From: CAZWMK01 sp964635065
GTDB lineage: Bacteria; Pseudomonadota; Alphaproteobacteria; Sphingomonadales; Sphingomonadaceae
Length of the DNA: 14,535 bases
NCBI GenBank assembly: GCA_964635065.1
Contig: CAZWMK010000057.1
Coordinates: 1-14,535, forward strand
Direction of reading: 5' to 3'
Shown: piece after piece, positions 12,036 through 14,535 of the stretch
Numbering within the stretch: position 1 is the first letter of the stretch
How the letters are laid out: every line of letters starts with the position of its first letter
Program-made: the position numbers and the translations under genes
Notes under the pieces: generated by a model
Told to the model about the DNA's origin: nothing
The model's database searches: none
The model's input: only the letters and a program-made list of their open reading frames with translations

Positions 12036-13283
12036 ATGTCGGACAACAAAGCACAGCGCGTGCGCGGCACGCAGGACATGATAGGCGAAGCCGCCGAGCG
12101 CTTCGACGTCGTGGTTTCAACCTTCGAGCGGGTTCGCAAGCTCTATGGTTTCCGGCCGGTGCAGGTGCCGGTGTTCGAGTTCACGCAGGTGTTTGCGCGC
12201 TCGATCGGCGAGACGACTGACATCGTGTCGAAGGAAATGTACAGCTTCGAGGACCGGGGCGGCGAATCGCTGACGCTCAGGCCCGAATTCACCGCCGGGA
12301 TTGCGCGCGCCTACATGGCGAACGGCTGGCAGCAGTTCAGTCCGCTGAAGCTGGCAGCATGGGGGCCTTTGTTCCGCTATGAACGTCCGCAAAAGGGGCG
12401 TTATCGCCAGTTTCATCAGCTGGATGCCGAAATTCTTGGCGCGGGTGAACCGGCCTCGGACGTCGAACTGATCGCCATGGCGCATCATCTGCTGTCCGAA
12501 CTGGGTTTTGCCGACAAGGTCGAATTGCAACTGAATACCGTGGGCGATGCCGATACGCGCGCGGCGTGGCGCGATGCGCTGATCGCCTATTTCAATGCGG
12601 TGCGCGGCGACCTGTCGGCAGAAAGTCAGGAACGGCTGGAGAAAAACCCGCTGCGCATCCTCGATTCCAAGGATGCGCGCGACAGGCATTTCGTCGCCGA
12701 TGCACCGAAGATCGACGCTTATCTGACGTCGGATGCGGGCACCTTCTTCGACAAGGTCGCGCATGGCCTTGACGCGGCGGCTGTGCCATTTGTCCGCACG
12801 CCGACGCTTGTGCGCGGCCTCGACTATTATCGTCACACCGCGTTCGAGTTTGTCACAACCCATCTGGGCGCGCAGGGCACGGTGATCGGCGGCGGCCGTT
12901 ACGACGGGCTGATCGAGGCGCTGGGTGGACCGGCGACACCTGCGGTCGGTTGGGCTGGCGGTATCGAGCGGCTGGCAATGCTGCTTGCCGAGGCGCCGCA
13001 GCCAACCATCGATGTGGCCGTGGTGCCGATGGGCGAGGCGGCCGAACGTGCAGCGCTTGGGGTGCTGCAACAACTGCGTCAGGCCGGCATCAGCGCAGAA
13101 CAGACGTGGCGCGGCAACATGAAGAAACGCATGCAAAAGGCCGATGCGGCTGGCGCACGCTTTGCCGTCATCATCGGTGACGATGAACTGGCGGCGGGCG
13201 AAGTGACGCTGAAAATGCTGGCCAGCGGCGAACAGCGGCGTGTTGCCATCGCAGCCCTGGTCGGTGCGGTGGCGGGCGAATGA
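12036..13283 (+). CDS. hisS: Histidyl-tRNA synthetase
   Basis: This class II synthetase charges tRNA-His. The 415-residue protein shows motif 1 (QVPVFEFTQVFARSIG), LRPE at 81-84, motif 2 FRYERPQKGRYRQFHQLD at 113-130, the histidine-specific RGLDYYRH at 260-267, and motif 3 GWAGGIERL at 305-313. The anticodon-binding domain follows from about 325. I chose ATG 12036, giving MSDNKAQRVRGTQDM, the family's usual start. A longer open frame back to 11985 would overlap the exporter gene and add 17 unrelated residues. The stop overlaps the prfA start as ATGA, so the two are probably translated together. Confidence 0.96.
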   Translation: MSDNKAQRVRGTQDMIGEAAERFDVVVSTFERVRKLYGFRPVQVPVFEFTQVFARSIGETTDIVSKEMYSFEDRGGESLTLRPEFTAGIARAYMANGWQQFSPLKLAAWGPLFRYERPQKGRYRQFHQLDAEILGAGEPASDVELIAMAHHLLSELGFADKVELQLNTVGDADTRAAWRDALIAYFNAVRGDLSAESQERLEKNPLRILDSKDARDRHFVADAPKIDAYLTSDAGTFFDKVAHGLDAAAVPFVRTPTLVRGLDYYRHTAFEFVTTHLGAQGTVIGGGRYDGLIEALGGPATPAVGWAGGIERLAMLLAEAPQPTIDVAVVPMGEAAERAALGVLQQLRQAGISAEQTWRGNMKKRMQKADAAGARFAVIIGDDELAAGEVTLKMLASGEQRRVAIAALVGAVAGE

Positions 13284-14368
13284 TCACCATTTCGCCTGAA
13301 CGCATTGCCCAGATCGAGGCGCGGCGCGCGGAATTGTCGGCGGAAATGGCGCGACCCGATCTTGCGCCTGAACGCTTTGTCGCATTGTCGAAGGAATATG
13401 CCGAAATCAACCCGGTGGCTGATGCCGCAGCGGTCGTGCGTCAGCTGCGAGACGAGGCTGGCGCGCTTCAGGCGATGATCGACGATTCGGCGGGCGACGC
13501 CGAGATGCGCGAACTGGCGATGGCGGAAGTGGACGACGTGCGCGGGCGGTTGCCTGATGCCGAACGCGCGCTGGCACTTTTGCTGCTGCCGAAGGATGCG
13601 GCAGACGAACGTTCGGCTATCCTGGAAATCCGGGCCGGGACCGGGGGCGACGAAGCGGCGCTGTTCGCGGGTGATCTGTTCCGCATGTATCAGCGTTATG
13701 CCGACGAACGTGGCTGGCGCGTCGAGCTGATCTCGGCATCGGCGGCCGAGATGGGCGGGTACAAGGAAGTCGTTGCGAGCTTCACAGGGCAGGGGGTGTT
13801 TGCCCGGTTGAAGTTCGAAAGCGGCGTTCACCGTGTCCAGCGTGTGCCGGCGACCGAGGCATCAGGTCGTATCCACACTTCTGCGGCAACGGTCGCGGTC
13901 CTGCCCGAGGCCGAAGAGGTCGACGTTCATATCGACGACAAGGATCTCAGGATCGACGTATTCCGTTCGTCAGGGCCGGGCGGGCAATCGGTCAATACGA
14001 CGGATTCGGCGGTGCGTATCACCCATCTGCCGACCGGATTGGTTGTCAGCCAGCAGGATGAAAAATCGCAGCACAAGAACAAGGCCAAGGCGCTGAAGGT
14101 GTTGCGCGCAAGGCTTTACGAACTGGAACGCGAAAAACTGGCGTCGGCGCGCGCTGCCGACCGCAAGTCCATGGTCGGGTCGGGCGATCGGTCGGAACGC
14201 ATCCGCACCTATAATTTCCCGCAAGGCCGGGTGACGGATCATCGCATCAACCTGACACTGCACCGCTTGCCGGAAATCCTTGAAGGTCCGGGGCTGGAAG
14301 AACTGGTGGCGGCACTGATTGCCGAGGATCAGGCAGCACGGCTGGCTAATCTCGATGCAGGCGCGTGA
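13280..14368 (+). CDS. prfA: Peptide chain release factor 1
   Basis: RF1 reads UAA and UAG stop codons and triggers peptide release. The 362-residue protein has an N-terminal helical domain and the codon-reading tripeptide Pro-Ala-Thr at 190-192 in RVPATEASGRIHTS, which marks RF1 and not RF2. The catalytic loop Gly-Gly-Gln is at 234-236 in SSGPGGQSVNTTDSAVRITH. LEIRAGTGGDEAALFAGDLF at about 115-134 is also conserved. The start ATG overlaps the hisS stop by 4 bases, and the prmC start lies 14 bases inside the end of prfA. The gene order pairs RF1 with the enzyme that methylates its GGQ glutamine. Confidence 0.97.
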   Translation: MITISPERIAQIEARRAELSAEMARPDLAPERFVALSKEYAEINPVADAAAVVRQLRDEAGALQAMIDDSAGDAEMRELAMAEVDDVRGRLPDAERALALLLLPKDAADERSAILEIRAGTGGDEAALFAGDLFRMYQRYADERGWRVELISASAAEMGGYKEVVASFTGQGVFARLKFESGVHRVQRVPATEASGRIHTSAATVAVLPEAEEVDVHIDDKDLRIDVFRSSGPGGQSVNTTDSAVRITHLPTGLVVSQQDEKSQHKNKAKALKVLRARLYELEREKLASARAADRKSMVGSGDRSERIRTYNFPQGRVTDHRINLTLHRLPEILEGPGLEELVAALIAEDQAARLANLDAGA

Positions 14369-14535
14369 AGCGCTGAATGTTGCGGCCCGGTCCTTGCCGG
14401 CAGACACGGCAAGGCTTGATGCCGAGCTCTTGATGGCGCACCTCATGGGCGTATCGCGCAACGATCTGCTGCTGCGCCATCTTGACCGTGATATCGACCC
14501 GGAGGCCTATGCACGGCTCTGCGACCGGCGGCGGC
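14355..14535 (+). CDS. prmC: Release factor glutamine methyltransferase PrmC, 5' part only
   Basis: PrmC methylates the glutamine of the GGQ loop in release factors with S-adenosylmethionine. Only the first 60 codons are in the window. The reading begins ATG at 14355 (MQAREALNVAARSL), overlaps the last 14 bases of prfA in a different frame, and continues with TARLDAELLMAHLMGVSRND and LLLRHLDRDI. This matches the N-terminal helical substrate-binding domain of the family (LDAELLLAHALG-type motif). The catalytic NPPY motif and the SAM-binding domain lie outside. The call rests on the N-terminal motif and on the position directly after prfA, a widely conserved arrangement. Confidence 0.9.
   Translation, partial: MQAREALNVAARSLPADTARLDAELLMAHLMGVSRNDLLLRHLDRDIDPEAYARLCDRRR

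Overview
The window is a GC-rich, gene-dense stretch of chromosome from an alphaproteobacterium, most likely a member of the Sphingomonadales. The case for this rests on the gene order (yebC-ruvC-ruvA-ruvB-ybgC-tolQ-tolR-tolA-tolB-pal, then ispG, and a hisS-prfA-prmC block), the GapR/DUF2312 gene at the left edge, and GC-rich codon use. The order-level assignment is inference from protein style and synteny; no search was run. Nearly everything is housekeeping. No mobile element, CRISPR array, tRNA, rRNA or defence system was seen.

Layout. 1-210 is the 3' end of gapR. 211-549 is a non-coding stretch with two intrinsic terminator hairpins and a short dyad next to the following start codon. 550-2126 is a small operon: a 2Fe-2S subunit and an FAD subunit of the xanthine dehydrogenase/CO dehydrogenase family, with no molybdopterin subunit beside them, followed by a YbjQ-family protein. 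2191-9649 is a long co-directional block, mostly with overlapping or nearly touching genes: yebC, ruvC, ruvA, ruvB (Holliday-junction processing), then ybgC, tolQ, tolR, tolA, tolB, pal (the trans-envelope Tol-Pal machine). A clear terminator follows pal at about 9704-9746. ispG (isoprenoid precursor synthesis) stands alone behind a leader that can form a hairpin. It converges on ppa (inorganic pyrophosphatase, minus strand) across a bidirectional terminator. Divergent from ppa is a small multidrug resistance family exporter that looks like the guanidinium (Gdx/SugE) type. The window ends with hisS, prfA and the start of prmC, the last two coupled by overlaps: release factor 1 and the methyltransferase that modifies its GGQ glutamine.

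The most important caution concerns tolR. Ten Ns (6700-6709) are followed by about 115 bases of AT-rich sequence whose translation looks like a YifB/ComM magnesium-chelatase-like ATPase, not TolR. After that the TolR C-terminus resumes in frame. I read this as a scaffolding or contamination artefact and not as a real fusion. The open frame across it should not be used as a protein sequence.

I found no convincing undescribed system. The observations most worth following are the tolR chimera, the orphan coxS-coxM-like pair, the structured ispG leader, the three 16-bp tandem units at the ppa 3' end, and the non-coding space before the coxS-like gene.
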